From Acidimicrobiaceae bacterium (GTDB lineage Bacteria; Actinomycetota; Acidimicrobiia; Acidimicrobiales; RAAP-2), in NCBI GenBank assembly GCA_027306585.1, contig DAHUZJ010000067.1, positions 1-39,437 of the forward strand: a stretch of 39,437 nucleotides of DNA. The letters are read 5' to 3'. The position numbers and the translations under genes are program-made. Shown here in pieces: positions 16,359 to 24,148 of the stretch. Below the pieces are notes generated by a model, which was given only the letters and a program-made list of their open reading frames with translations, searched no databases and was not told where the DNA came from. The first letter of the stretch is position 1. Each line of letters opens with the position of its first letter.

Positions 16359-17764
16359 GGCGTCGCGCTGGCCGTCGGCACGCCGCGGCGGAGGGCGCTG
16401 CGCGCCATGGTGGTGCCGAATTCGAGGAGCAGCCCCGAGCCCCGATGGGCGTCGGCGAGCACGTCGTCGAGGGCGCCCACGAAGTAGTCGACCTCCTCCT
16501 CGCCGGCGATGAGGGGCGGCAGGAGCTTGATGACGTTCAAGTTGTCTGCCGCCACCTGAGTGAGGATCCGGTGCCGATGGAAGAGCGGCACCACGACCAT
16601 CTGCGAGAAGAGCGCGTTCCGCACCGCCTCGATGGCGCTCCACCGCACCCGCAGGGCCCGCGACGTGGGCTTGCCGAAGACCACGCCGATGATGAGGCCC
16701 TTGCCGCGGACCTGATGGAGCATCTCGTACTTCTCCACCAGGGGGGCCAGGCCCTTCTCGAACAGCTCGCCGGTGTGGCGGGCGCGCTCCACGATGTCCT
16801 CGTCGTCGAAGGCCTGGAGGGTGGCCAGGGCGGCCACCATCGCCAGCTGGTTGCGCCCGAAGGTGGTCGAGTGCACCATCGCCCGGTCGATGGAGCTGTA
16901 CACGCGCTCGAAGATCTCGTCGCGCGTGAGGACGGCGCCGACGGGGACGAAGCCGCCCGACAGGGCCTTGGACATGGTGATGATGTCCGGCTCCACACCC
17001 CAGTGCTCGTGGGCGAAGAACTTGCCGGTCCGGCCCATGCCCACCTGGACCTCGTCGGCGACGAACAGCGTCTTGTGCCGGCGGCACAGCTCCTGGACGG
17101 CAGGCCAGTAGCCATCCGGGGCGACGTTGACCCCCTTGCCCTGGATCGGCTCGGCGACGAACGCCGCCACGTCGCCCTTGCGCAGCTCCCGGGCCAGGGC
17201 GTCGATGTCGCCGAAGGGGACCTCGGTCGTCGCCGGCAGGAGGTAGGGGTCGAAGCCCTTGCGGAACTCCTTGCCGCCGTTGAGGGAGAGCGCGCCGTTG
17301 GTGAGACCGTGGAAGGCGTGGTCGCAGAAGACGATGCGGGCGCGGCCCGTCGCCGCCCGGGCGAACTTGATGGCTGCCTCGATGGTCTCGGCACCCGAGT
17401 TGCAGAAGAACACCCGGCGGATCCCGGGGTGCGCCCGGGCCACCAGCCGCTCGGCGAGGAGGCCCGGCAGGAGGGCACAGTCGAGCTGGACCATGTTCGG
17501 CAGGTCCAGGTCGATGGCCTGGTGGAGCGCTGCCTTGACGGCCGGGTGGCTGCGGCCGAGGGCGTACACGCCGAACCCGGAGAGGAGGTCCAGGTACCGG
17601 TCGCCCCGATCGTCGTACAGGTAGCAGCCCTCCCCGCGGACGTAGAAGCGGTCGAAGCCCAACGTCTTGAGGACGCGCGCCAATTGCGGGTTCAAGAGGT
17701 CCGTGTGCAGCTGGAAATTCTCGCCGTGTCGCTCCCGCAGCGCCTTGGCGACATCGAACGTCAT
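16355..17764 (-). CDS. hpnO: class III PLP aminotransferase, HpnO-like
   Basis: 469 residues. PLP fold type I with FFCNSGAETIEAAIKFARAATG, FCDHAFHGLTNGALSLNG, the Asp of FVADEVQVGMGRTG (about 237) and the Schiff-base Lys in TMSKALSGGFVPVGAVL (about 266). The long N-terminus with NPQLARVLKTLGFDRFYVRGEGCYLYD and the C-terminal LFHRHRILTQVAADNLNVIKLLPPL fit the group that contains HpnO, which aminates ribosylhopane to aminobacteriohopanetriol. The group is also annotated as acetylornithine or aspartate-family aminotransferase. The ATG at 17764 has GGAGG six bases ahead; GTG 17767 is too close to it. The adjacent HpnA-like gene supports the hopanoid reading; another amine target is possible. Confidence 0.75.
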   Translation of the reverse strand: MTFDVAKALRERHGENFQLHTDLLNPQLARVLKTLGFDRFYVRGEGCYLYDDRGDRYLDLLSGFGVYALGRSHPAVKAALHQAIDLDLPNMVQLDCALLPGLLAERLVARAHPGIRRVFFCNSGAETIEAAIKFARAATGRARIVFCDHAFHGLTNGALSLNGGKEFRKGFDPYLLPATTEVPFGDIDALARELRKGDVAAFVAEPIQGKGVNVAPDGYWPAVQELCRRHKTLFVADEVQVGMGRTGKFFAHEHWGVEPDIITMSKALSGGFVPVGAVLTRDEIFERVYSSIDRAMVHSTTFGRNQLAMVAALATLQAFDDEDIVERARHTGELFEKGLAPLVEKYEMLHQVRGKGLIIGVVFGKPTSRALRVRWSAIEAVRNALFSQMVVVPLFHRHRILTQVAADNLNVIKLLPPLIAGEEEVDYFVGALDDVLADAHRGSGLLLEFGTTMARSALRRGVPTASATP

Positions 17765-17861
17765 CACGCACCTCCGCGTCCTCGGCGGCCCTCAGGGTAG
17801 TGCTCGTCGCCGCCACGTCGCCGCCACGTCGCCGGCGCGGCGGCCCTCGGGGCGCGCGGCT

Positions 17862-17878
17862 GTTCCGCTGTGCAGAAC
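17862..17878. promoter_or_regulatory. candidate IclR operator between hpnO-like and iclR genes
   Basis: GTTCCGCTGTGCAGAAC is an imperfect palindrome: six of eight base pairs match around a central G. It lies in the 146-base divergent gap, about 33 bases before the IclR start, a common place for autoregulatory IclR sites. An 11-base tandem repeat (cgtcgccgcca) lies beside it at about 17805-17833. Confidence 0.35.
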
Positions 17879-17910
17879 CGAAGCCCGACGCGATTATGGT
17901 GGGCGGGACG

Positions 17911-18711
17911 ATGACGGAGGCACGGCGGTACGCCCCGGACGGGCGGCGCTCCTACTTGGTGGGGTCGGTCGACCACGCCCTGCGTCTCCTCGCCCAGCTG
18001 CAGGAGCACCCCTCGTTGGCGGTCAAGGAGGCGGCCGAGCTGCTGGGGGTGGCGCCGTCGACGGCGCACCGGCTCCTGGCGACCCTCCAGGCCAACGGGT
18101 TCGTCGTCCAGGACCCGGCCACGCGGCGGTACGGGCCCGGCCCGGCCCTGCTGGCGGTGGCCCTGGCCTCCCTGCGCCGGGTCGACGTCCGCCGGGTGGC
18201 CCGCCCCCACCTGGCCGCCTTGTCGGCGGAGACCCGTGAGACGGCGAACCTCGCCGTGGCCGAGGGGACCACGGTCCGGGTCATCGACTCCATCGAGGGT
18301 CCCGAGGTGGTCCGGGTGAGCGCCCGGACCGGCGAGGTGATCCCGGCGCACCTGTCGGCCGGTGGCAAGGCGCTCCTGGCGGGGCTCGGCACCGAGGAGC
18401 TCGAGCGGGTCCTGCCGGCGGAACGGCTGCCCGGCCCGACCGGCCCGGTCGCCCGTCAGGCGCTCGTCGACGAGCTCGCCGAAGTGCGGAGGCGGGGGTA
18501 TGCCACGTCGATCGACGAGAGCACCCCCGGTGTCGCCTCCGTCGGGGTGGCCGTCCGGGACGTGGGGGGCCGGCTGCTGGCGGCCCTCAGCGTGTCGTTG
18601 CCGACCGAGCGGTTCGACGCCGACCGGCTCACCGTCATCGCCGCCGCCGCCCGGCACCGAGCGGCGCGCATCGAAGAAGAGCTGCGTTCGGACGCCCTCC
18701 TGGCGCACTGA
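17911..18711 (+). CDS. IclR-family transcriptional regulator
   Basis: 266 residues. The N-terminal winged helix is VDHALRLLAQLQEHPSLAVKEAAELLGVAPSTAHRLLATLQANGFVVQD (about 19-68). The C-terminal ligand domain carries IPAHLSAGGKALLAGL and the late RRRGYATSIDESTPGVASVGVAVRD, the family pattern for a small-acid-binding pocket. It is divergent from the HpnO/HpnA-like pair, so it may control that pair as well as itself. The start could also be ATG 17896, five codons upstream; I prefer 17911 because GGGCGGG precedes it. The ligand is unknown. Confidence 0.88.
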   Translation: MTEARRYAPDGRRSYLVGSVDHALRLLAQLQEHPSLAVKEAAELLGVAPSTAHRLLATLQANGFVVQDPATRRYGPGPALLAVALASLRRVDVRRVARPHLAALSAETRETANLAVAEGTTVRVIDSIEGPEVVRVSARTGEVIPAHLSAGGKALLAGLGTEELERVLPAERLPGPTGPVARQALVDELAEVRRRGYATSIDESTPGVASVGVAVRDVGGRLLAALSVSLPTERFDADRLTVIAAAARHRAARIEEELRSDALLAH

Positions 18712-18793
18712 CCCGCCGGGGGCGGCCGCGGGTCGGCTCCGGCGGGTCAGCTGCGGACCGCCGGCGCGGGTCAGCTGCGGACCGCCGGCCTCC

Positions 18794-20746
18794 TCAGCTG
18801 CCCCAGCCGGTCGTCGTGCCCGTCTGGCCGGGGGCGCACGCCCGGGGGTCGTACGGCTTGAGCGCCTCGACGGACGGCGTCGGGGCGGTGAACTTGCCTG
18901 TTGTCGACGGCGTGGTGGTGGTCGTTGTCGGTGTTGTGCCCGAGGAGGCCGCCAGCGTCGCCGAGGTGCCCGAGGTGCTCGAGGAGGCCGCCAGCGTCGC
19001 CGAGGTGCCCGAGCCCGACGTGGTCGAGGCCTTGGTCGACCCCTTCGTGGAGGCCTTGGAAGCCGGCGCCGTGGTCGTGGCCGCCGTCGGCGCCGTGCTG
19101 TTGACGGTGAAGTCGGAGCCCGTGGTCACGGTGACCTGTGCTCCGTCGGCCGTCGGCCCGTAGGCGAGGATGACCGCGCCCGAGAGCGAGCGGGCGACCG
19201 CCTGCGCCGCAGCCTCGTCGGTGGGTGTGCGCTGGGCGTAGGTCACGAGGGTCTCGGACTCCTGGCCGACCGGTGTCGATGTGCCGGTGCCCACCATGTG
19301 GAAGCCGAGCTGCCCGAGGGCGTTCGAGGTGTCGGTGGCCTGTGTGTAGGTGCCGGTGCCGTTGAGCACCGAGACGGTCACTGTCTGGGGGTTGGGCAGC
19401 GCCTTGCCGGTGAGGCTGTTGGTGGCGTTGGAGATGCCGAGGAACTGGTTGACGATCTGCTGGTCCTGCGGCTCGGAGGGGAACTCGACGTCGCCCTTGG
19501 GGAAGCCCTTGTAGTTGTATGTGCCGAAGGTGCCGACCATGACGGGGAGGGTCCACTGGGGCGCCGAGCTGATGTCCACCGAGTGGAAGGTGAGCACCAG
19601 GTTCACCATGTGCGCCACTGTCATCCCGCTGTCCACCGTCAGATTGGGTGCGAGGGCGTTGATGAGCGACAGGTCGCTCGTCGGGTTCGAGAGGCCGTGG
19701 TGGGCCATCTTGGACGCCAGCACCCGCAGGAACTCGTGGTCTCGGCGGATCCGGGCCAGGTCGCTCTGGGTCTCGTAGGGCCATGTGCTCGGTGTGGTGG
19801 CCGTGACTGTGGGCGCCTTGTACTGGAGGTGGCGGGCGCGGACGACCTGGAGGGCCTCGAACCCGTTGAGGTGGTGGCAGCCCGCGACGACGACGTTGAG
19901 CCCCGAGTAGGCGTCGTGGACCGGCTCGGGGAACTCCATTGTGATGCCGCCGAGGGCTGTCACCACGGCAGCAAAGGTGTCGAAGTTGAGCTCGACGTAG
20001 TGCTGGATCGGGATCCCGAAGTCCTCCTCGATGGCCGCCACCAGCTGGCTCGGGCCCTGGTACAAGGAGTTGGCGATCTTGTAGGCGCCGTAGCCTGTGC
20101 CTGTCTTGCGGGAGTTGGGGAGGAACACGTCCCGGGGGATGGACAGCAGGCGCACCGTCCGGCTGGCCGCGTTGAGGTGCAGGATCATGATGACGTCGCT
20201 GTTGACGCCGGTGACACCCTGTGTGCACAGCCCGAAGGCCGCTGTCTGCTTCTTGAGGCCGCAGCGGGTGGTGGACCCGACCATCAAGATGTTCTCGGTG
20301 CCGGCGTCGGCGCCGGTGGTGGGACCGATGGTCAGGCCGTTGACGGTGACCCGGTGCACCTTGTTCGACAGGTACCACGCGTAGCCCGAGGCAGCCCCGA
20401 CCACCAGCACGATCACGATGCCGAGCACGAGCAGCGTCCGCTTCATCCGCCGGTGCCTGCCCCGTGGCGGGCGACCGCGTCCACCGCCGCCCCGGCCCCC
20501 CCTCGGCGCCGTGCCGCCAGGGCCGCCGGTCCCGTTGCCGGCGGCGTGGGTCGGGCGCCCCCGCCGGGTGCCGTAGTGGTAGTCGACGACGTCGTCGGCT
20601 TCGGTCGTGCCGGGGTAGGCGCCCGCCGCCGGCCCCCCCGACAGACGGGCAGAGGGGCCGCGACGGCTGGCCCCCCTCGGACGCGAACGGGAGAGCTCGC
20701 GCCCGAGCGCGCGGAGACCTTCCTCGTTCGGCACCGGCCCTGACAT
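18794..20746 (-). CDS. LytR-CpsA-Psr (LCP) family protein with LytR_C domain
   Basis: 650 residues: a long Gly/Arg-rich cytosolic head (1-100), one membrane helix (about 103-124), an LCP domain (about 150-335) with NSDVIMILHLNA and the Arg-containing LLSIPRDVFLPNSRK, then a LytR_C domain (TVSVLNGTGTYTQATDTSNALGQLGF, about 430-520) and a Ser/Thr-rich tail. LCP enzymes transfer undecaprenyl-linked polymers (arabinogalactan or teichoic acid) to peptidoglycan outside the membrane. The usual GSDxR motif reads GSTTR here. The tail contains a 13-residue direct repeat (39 bp, 18942-18974 and 18981-19013). ATG 20746 is preceded by GGTGGGGG. It lies about 100 bases downstream of glpX on the same strand. 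Confidence 0.88.
   Translation of the reverse strand: MSGPVPNEEGLRALGRELSRSRPRGASRRGPSARLSGGPAAGAYPGTTEADDVVDYHYGTRRGRPTHAAGNGTGGPGGTAPRGGRGGGGRGRPPRGRHRRMKRTLLVLGIVIVLVVGAASGYAWYLSNKVHRVTVNGLTIGPTTGADAGTENILMVGSTTRCGLKKQTAAFGLCTQGVTGVNSDVIMILHLNAASRTVRLLSIPRDVFLPNSRKTGTGYGAYKIANSLYQGPSQLVAAIEEDFGIPIQHYVELNFDTFAAVVTALGGITMEFPEPVHDAYSGLNVVVAGCHHLNGFEALQVVRARHLQYKAPTVTATTPSTWPYETQSDLARIRRDHEFLRVLASKMAHHGLSNPTSDLSLINALAPNLTVDSGMTVAHMVNLVLTFHSVDISSAPQWTLPVMVGTFGTYNYKGFPKGDVEFPSEPQDQQIVNQFLGISNATNSLTGKALPNPQTVTVSVLNGTGTYTQATDTSNALGQLGFHMVGTGTSTPVGQESETLVTYAQRTPTDEAAAQAVARSLSGAVILAYGPTADGAQVTVTTGSDFTVNSTAPTAATTTAPASKASTKGSTKASTTSGSGTSATLAASSSTSGTSATLAASSGTTPTTTTTTPSTTGKFTAPTPSVEALKPYDPRACAPGQTGTTTGWGS
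18942..19013 (-). repeat. 39-bp-spaced direct repeat in the LCP gene tail
   Basis: A 33-base block recurs 39 bases later, encoding SGTSATLAASS twice. It lies in the Ser/Thr-rich wall-spanning tail, where length variation should be tolerated. Confidence 0.85.
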
Positions 20747-20849
20747 GCCCCCACCGTACCCAGCGCACCTTAACTGCACATAACGCCCCCCCGTCCCGGG
20801 GCTGAGGGACGTTCAGGTGGAACTGGGCGCCGGTGGGCCCAGGGGAACG

Positions 20850-21902
20850 TCAAGTGAAGGGGATGGCGCTGTACTCGGCGAGCTTGGCCAGGGGGTGGCT
20901 GGCGTCGATCTTGCGGATGGTCCCGGACTTCGACCGCATCACGAGGGACTGGGTGGTGGCGCCGAAGCCGTGGTACCGGACCCCTTGGAGCAGCTCGCCG
21001 TCGGTGATCCCCGTGGCGGCGAAGAAGCAGTTGTCACCCTGCACCAGGTCCTCGGTCGTGAGCACTGCGTCGAGGTCGTAGCCGGCGTCGATCGCCGCCT
21101 GCCGTTCCTCGTCGTTGCGGGGCCACAGGCGGCCCTGGATCTCCCCACCCATGCACTTGAGGGCGGCGGCGGCCAGGACCCCCTCGGGGGTCCCGCCCAC
21201 GCCGAACAACACGTCGACGCCGGCTCCGGGCCAACCGGTGGCGATGGCGCCCGCCACGTCGCCGTCGGTGATGAGCCGGATCCTCGCGCCCGAGGCGCGG
21301 ACCTCGGCGATGAGGTCCGCGTGGCGCGGACGGTCGAGGATGACGGCCGTCAGGTCTCGCACGGAGCGGCCGAGCGCCTGGGCCAGGGAGTGCAGGTTCT
21401 CGGTGGGTGACCGGTTCACGTCGACCGAGCCCCGGGCGCTGGGGCCGACGGCGATCTTCTCCATGTACACGCACGGGCCCGGGTTGAACATCGATCCGCG
21501 CTCGGAGACGGCGATGACCGACAGGGCCCCGCCACGCCCGAGGGCGGTGGGCGTGGTGCCGTCGATGGGGTCCACGGCGATGTCGGCGGCCGGCGGGGAC
21601 CCGTCGCCGATGCGCTCCCCGTTGTAGAGCATGGGCGCGTTGTCCTTCTCGCCCTCGCCGATGACGACCACCCCGTCCATCGGCACCGTCTGGAGCACGA
21701 TGCGCATGGCGTTGACGGCCGCGCCGTCGGCGCCCTCCTTGTCGCCACGCCCCATCCAGCGGCTGGCGGCCATCGCCGCGGCTTCGGTCACTCGGACGAG
21801 CTCGAGTGCCAGGTTGCGATCGGGAGCCTGGACGCGCCGTTCCACGGGCGAGACGATATCGGGCCGGAGCCCCCACGCGGCCCGTCGCGGGCCCTCGGAC
21901 AT
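20850..21902 (-). CDS. glpX: class II fructose-1,6-bisphosphatase
   Basis: 350 residues, the normal GlpX length. Motifs: [48 protein letters not shown], and the metal-binding [21 protein letters not shown] of the lithium-sensitive phosphatase superfamily. Further on come [23 protein letters not shown] and [20 protein letters not shown]. It removes the 1-phosphate of fructose-1,6-bisphosphate in gluconeogenesis and is the main FBPase of most actinobacteria. Its ATG is only 11 bases from the divergent murA ATG, so its leader must be very short or absent, or its promoter lies inside murA. Confidence 0.96.
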   Translation of the reverse strand: MSEGPRRAAWGLRPDIVSPVERRVQAPDRNLALELVRVTEAAAMAASRWMGRGDKEGADGAAVNAMRIVLQTVPMDGVVVIGEGEKDNAPMLYNGERIGDGSPPAADIAVDPIDGTTPTALGRGGALSVIAVSERGSMFNPGPCVYMEKIAVGPSARGSVDVNRSPTENLHSLAQALGRSVRDLTAVILDRPRHADLIAEVRASGARIRLITDGDVAGAIATGWPGAGVDVLFGVGGTPEGVLAAAALKCMGGEIQGRLWPRNDEERQAAIDAGYDLDAVLTTEDLVQGDNCFFAATGITDGELLQGVRYHGFGATTQSLVMRSKSGTIRKIDASHPLAKLAEYSAIPFT

Positions 21903-21913
21903 AATGGGCGCCG

Positions 21914-23188
21914 ATGGACTGCTTCGTCATCCGCCCGAACGGGCCGCTCCGGGGCGTCGTCCGTGCCGGGGGGGCGAAGAACTCCGTCCTCAAGCTCATG
22001 GCCGCGTGCCTGCTGGCGTCCGGCCGGCACGAGCTGGCCAACGTGCCCGACATCGTCGACGTCGACATCATGGCCGAGGTGCTCACCGCCCTCGGTGCCT
22101 CGGTCGAGCGGGTGGCGGCGGGCCGGCTGGCCGTGACCACCCCCGAGGCGCAGGACCTGTTGCCCGAGGCGCCCTACGAGCTGGTCGAACGGATGCGGGC
22201 CTCCATCGTTGTCCTCGGACCCCTCCTCGCCCGGTGCGGCTACGCCCGGGTGTCCAGGCCGGGCGGTGACGACTTCGGCAACCGGCCCATCGACATCCAC
22301 CTCAATGGCCTGGGCGCCCTCGGCGCCACCTTCGACACCGTCCACGGCTACGTCGAGGGCAGGGTTGGCGAGTCGCCGGTCCGCGAGCGCCTCGTCGGGA
22401 CGAGGGTGGTGCTCGAGTACCCGAGCCACACGGCAACCGACAACCTGCTGATGGCGGCCGTGCTGGCCAAGGGCACGACCGTGATCGAGAACGCCGCCCG
22501 GGAGCCCGAGGTGGCGGACCTGGCGGAGTTCCTGCGCGCCATGGGGGCTCGGATCTCCGGCGCCGGGACGTCGAGGATCGAGGTGGAGGGCGTCGACGAG
22601 CTGTCGCCGGCCTCGCACCGGGTGGTCCCGGACCGGGTGGTGACGGCCACCTACCTGGCAGCGGTGGGCCTCGCCGGCGGCGAGGTGGTGGTCGAGGACG
22701 CCCGGATCGACCACCTCGAGACCCTGGTGCGCAAGCTGGCGGCCATGGGCCTCCACGTCGAGCAGCTCCCCGCCGGCCTGGCGGCCGCCAGCTCGGGCCG
22801 GCTGCGCTCCGTCGACGTGGCAACCCTGCCGTACCCGGGAGTGGCGACCGACTACAAGCCGCTGCTGGTCACCATGCTCACCGTTGCCGACGGCGTCGGC
22901 ATCGTCACCGAGAACCTGTTCTCCGGGCGCTTCCGCTATGTCGACGAGCTGCGCCGGATGGGCGCCGACATCCGGACGGAGGGACACCACGCCGTGATCC
23001 GGGGGGTGCCGCGGCTCTCCGGCGCGCCGGTGCGCGCCCCCGACATCCGGGCGGGTGCGGCGCTCGTCCTGGCGGGACTGGTGGCCGAGGGCGAGACCGA
23101 GGTTTCGGGCGCCGGTCACGTGGACCGGGGGTACGAGGACCTGGCGGGTGCCCTTCGCAGCCTGGGCGCCCAGGTCCACCGGCGTTGA
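21914..23188 (+). CDS. murA: UDP-N-acetylglucosamine 1-carboxyvinyltransferase (MurA), Asp at fosfomycin site
   Basis: 424 residues. It adds enolpyruvate from PEP to UDP-GlcNAc, the first committed step of peptidoglycan synthesis, in the cytosol. Family markers: [11 protein letters not shown] with Lys22 and Asn23, [16 protein letters not shown], and the C-terminal [17 protein letters not shown]. The active-site loop reads [16 protein letters not shown]. Asp119 (codon 22268-22270) replaces the Cys115 of Escherichia coli, the residue alkylated by fosfomycin. Mycobacterium tuberculosis MurA also has Asp there and is intrinsically resistant. The TDMQ motif is TDYK here, a further departure. The stop overlaps the meaB start (TTGA). 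Confidence 0.95.
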   Translation: MDCFVIRPNGPLRGVVRAGGAKNSVLKLMAACLLASGRHELANVPDIVDVDIMAEVLTALGASVERVAAGRLAVTTPEAQDLLPEAPYELVERMRASIVVLGPLLARCGYARVSRPGGDDFGNRPIDIHLNGLGALGATFDTVHGYVEGRVGESPVRERLVGTRVVLEYPSHTATDNLLMAAVLAKGTTVIENAAREPEVADLAEFLRAMGARISGAGTSRIEVEGVDELSPASHRVVPDRVVTATYLAAVGLAGGEVVVEDARIDHLETLVRKLAAMGLHVEQLPAGLAAASSGRLRSVDVATLPYPGVATDYKPLLVTMLTVADGVGIVTENLFSGRFRYVDELRRMGADIRTEGHHAVIRGVPRLSGAPVRAPDIRAGAALVLAGLVAEGETEVSGAGHVDRGYEDLAGALRSLGAQVHRR

Positions 23189-24147
23189 CGTCCCGCTCGC
23201 GCGACCCGGAGGACCTCCTCGGGGAGGCCCATGCCGGGGACCGGGCGGCCTTGGCCCGGCTGCTGTCGATCGTCGAGCGCGGCGGCGAGCCGAGCCAGGC
23301 CCTGGCCCGGCTGGTGTACGTGTCGGCGCCCCCCTACACGCTCGGCGTCACGGGCGCACCGGGGGCGGGGAAGTCCACCCTCGCGAACCGGCTGATCGCC
23401 AGTGCCCGGGGCGGCTGGCCATCGGGTGAGCCGGTCGCCCAGGTCGCGGTGCTCGCCGTCGATCCCTCGTCGCCGTTCACCGGGGGAGCCATTCTCGGCG
23501 ACAGGGTGCGGATGCAGGACCACGCCACGGACCCGTCCGTCTACATTCGGTCGATGGCCACCCGGGGCCACTTGGGTGGGCTCGCCCTGGCGGTGCCCGA
23601 CGCGGTGCGGGTGCTGGGCGCAGTGGGGATCCCGCTCGTCATCGTGGAGACGGTCGGCGTGGGCCAGATGGAGGTGGACGTGGCGGCGGCAGCCGACACC
23701 ACGGTGGTCGTGGTGACCCCGGGCTGGGGCGACTCGATGCAGGCCAACAAGGCGGGACTGCTCGAGGTGGCCGACGTGTTCGTGGTCAACAAGGCGGACC
23801 GACCCGGGGTCCGCGAGGCTCGGCGAGACCTCGAGCAGATGCTCGACCTCTCGGCACCGAGCGACTGGCGTCCACCCGTCGTGGACACCGTGGCGTCGAC
23901 CGGCGACGGGGTGGCCGACCTGTGGGCGGCCGTCGACCGCCACCGGGCGCACCTGCTGTCGAGCGGCCGGCTGGCCGGCCGGCGCCGGGAGCGGCTCGCC
24001 CAGGAACTGCGGCGCGTGGTCACGGCCCGAGTGCTCGAGCGTGCCCAGGCGGTGACGTCGGGCGCGGCCTACGAGGCCGCCGTGGCGGCGATCGACGAGG
24101 GGTCTCTCGATCCCTACGAGGCCGCCGGCCGGCTGCTGGGCGACTGA
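23185..24147 (+). CDS. meaB: MeaB-type GTPase (methylmalonyl-CoA mutase chaperone)
   Basis: 320 residues. P-loop GVTGAPGAGKSTLANRL (residues 54-70), switch region AVDPSSPFTGGAILGDRVRM, ETVGVGQMEVDVAAAADT (about 155-172) and the guanine-specificity NKAD (202-205). These are diagnostic of the MeaB/ArgK G3E GTPases that load and protect the adenosylcobalamin of methylmalonyl-CoA or related mutases. No mutase is visible in the window, so its partner lies elsewhere. The TTG start overlaps the murA stop by four bases. The C-terminal dimerisation arm (ERLAQELRRVVTARVLERAQ) is present. Confidence 0.93.
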   Translation: MTSRSRDPEDLLGEAHAGDRAALARLLSIVERGGEPSQALARLVYVSAPPYTLGVTGAPGAGKSTLANRLIASARGGWPSGEPVAQVAVLAVDPSSPFTGGAILGDRVRMQDHATDPSVYIRSMATRGHLGGLALAVPDAVRVLGAVGIPLVIVETVGVGQMEVDVAAAADTTVVVVTPGWGDSMQANKAGLLEVADVFVVNKADRPGVREARRDLEQMLDLSAPSDWRPPVVDTVASTGDGVADLWAAVDRHRAHLLSSGRLAGRRRERLAQELRRVVTARVLERAQAVTSGAAYEAAVAAIDEGSLDPYEAAGRLLGD

Positions 24148-24148
24148 C

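Noticed and set aside
15315..17816. Single 833-codon minus-strand frame through both the epimerase and the aminotransferase region
   Set aside because: Its upstream half is a wrong-frame translation of the aminotransferase. The epimerase proper starts at GTG 16358, overlapping the aminotransferase stop.
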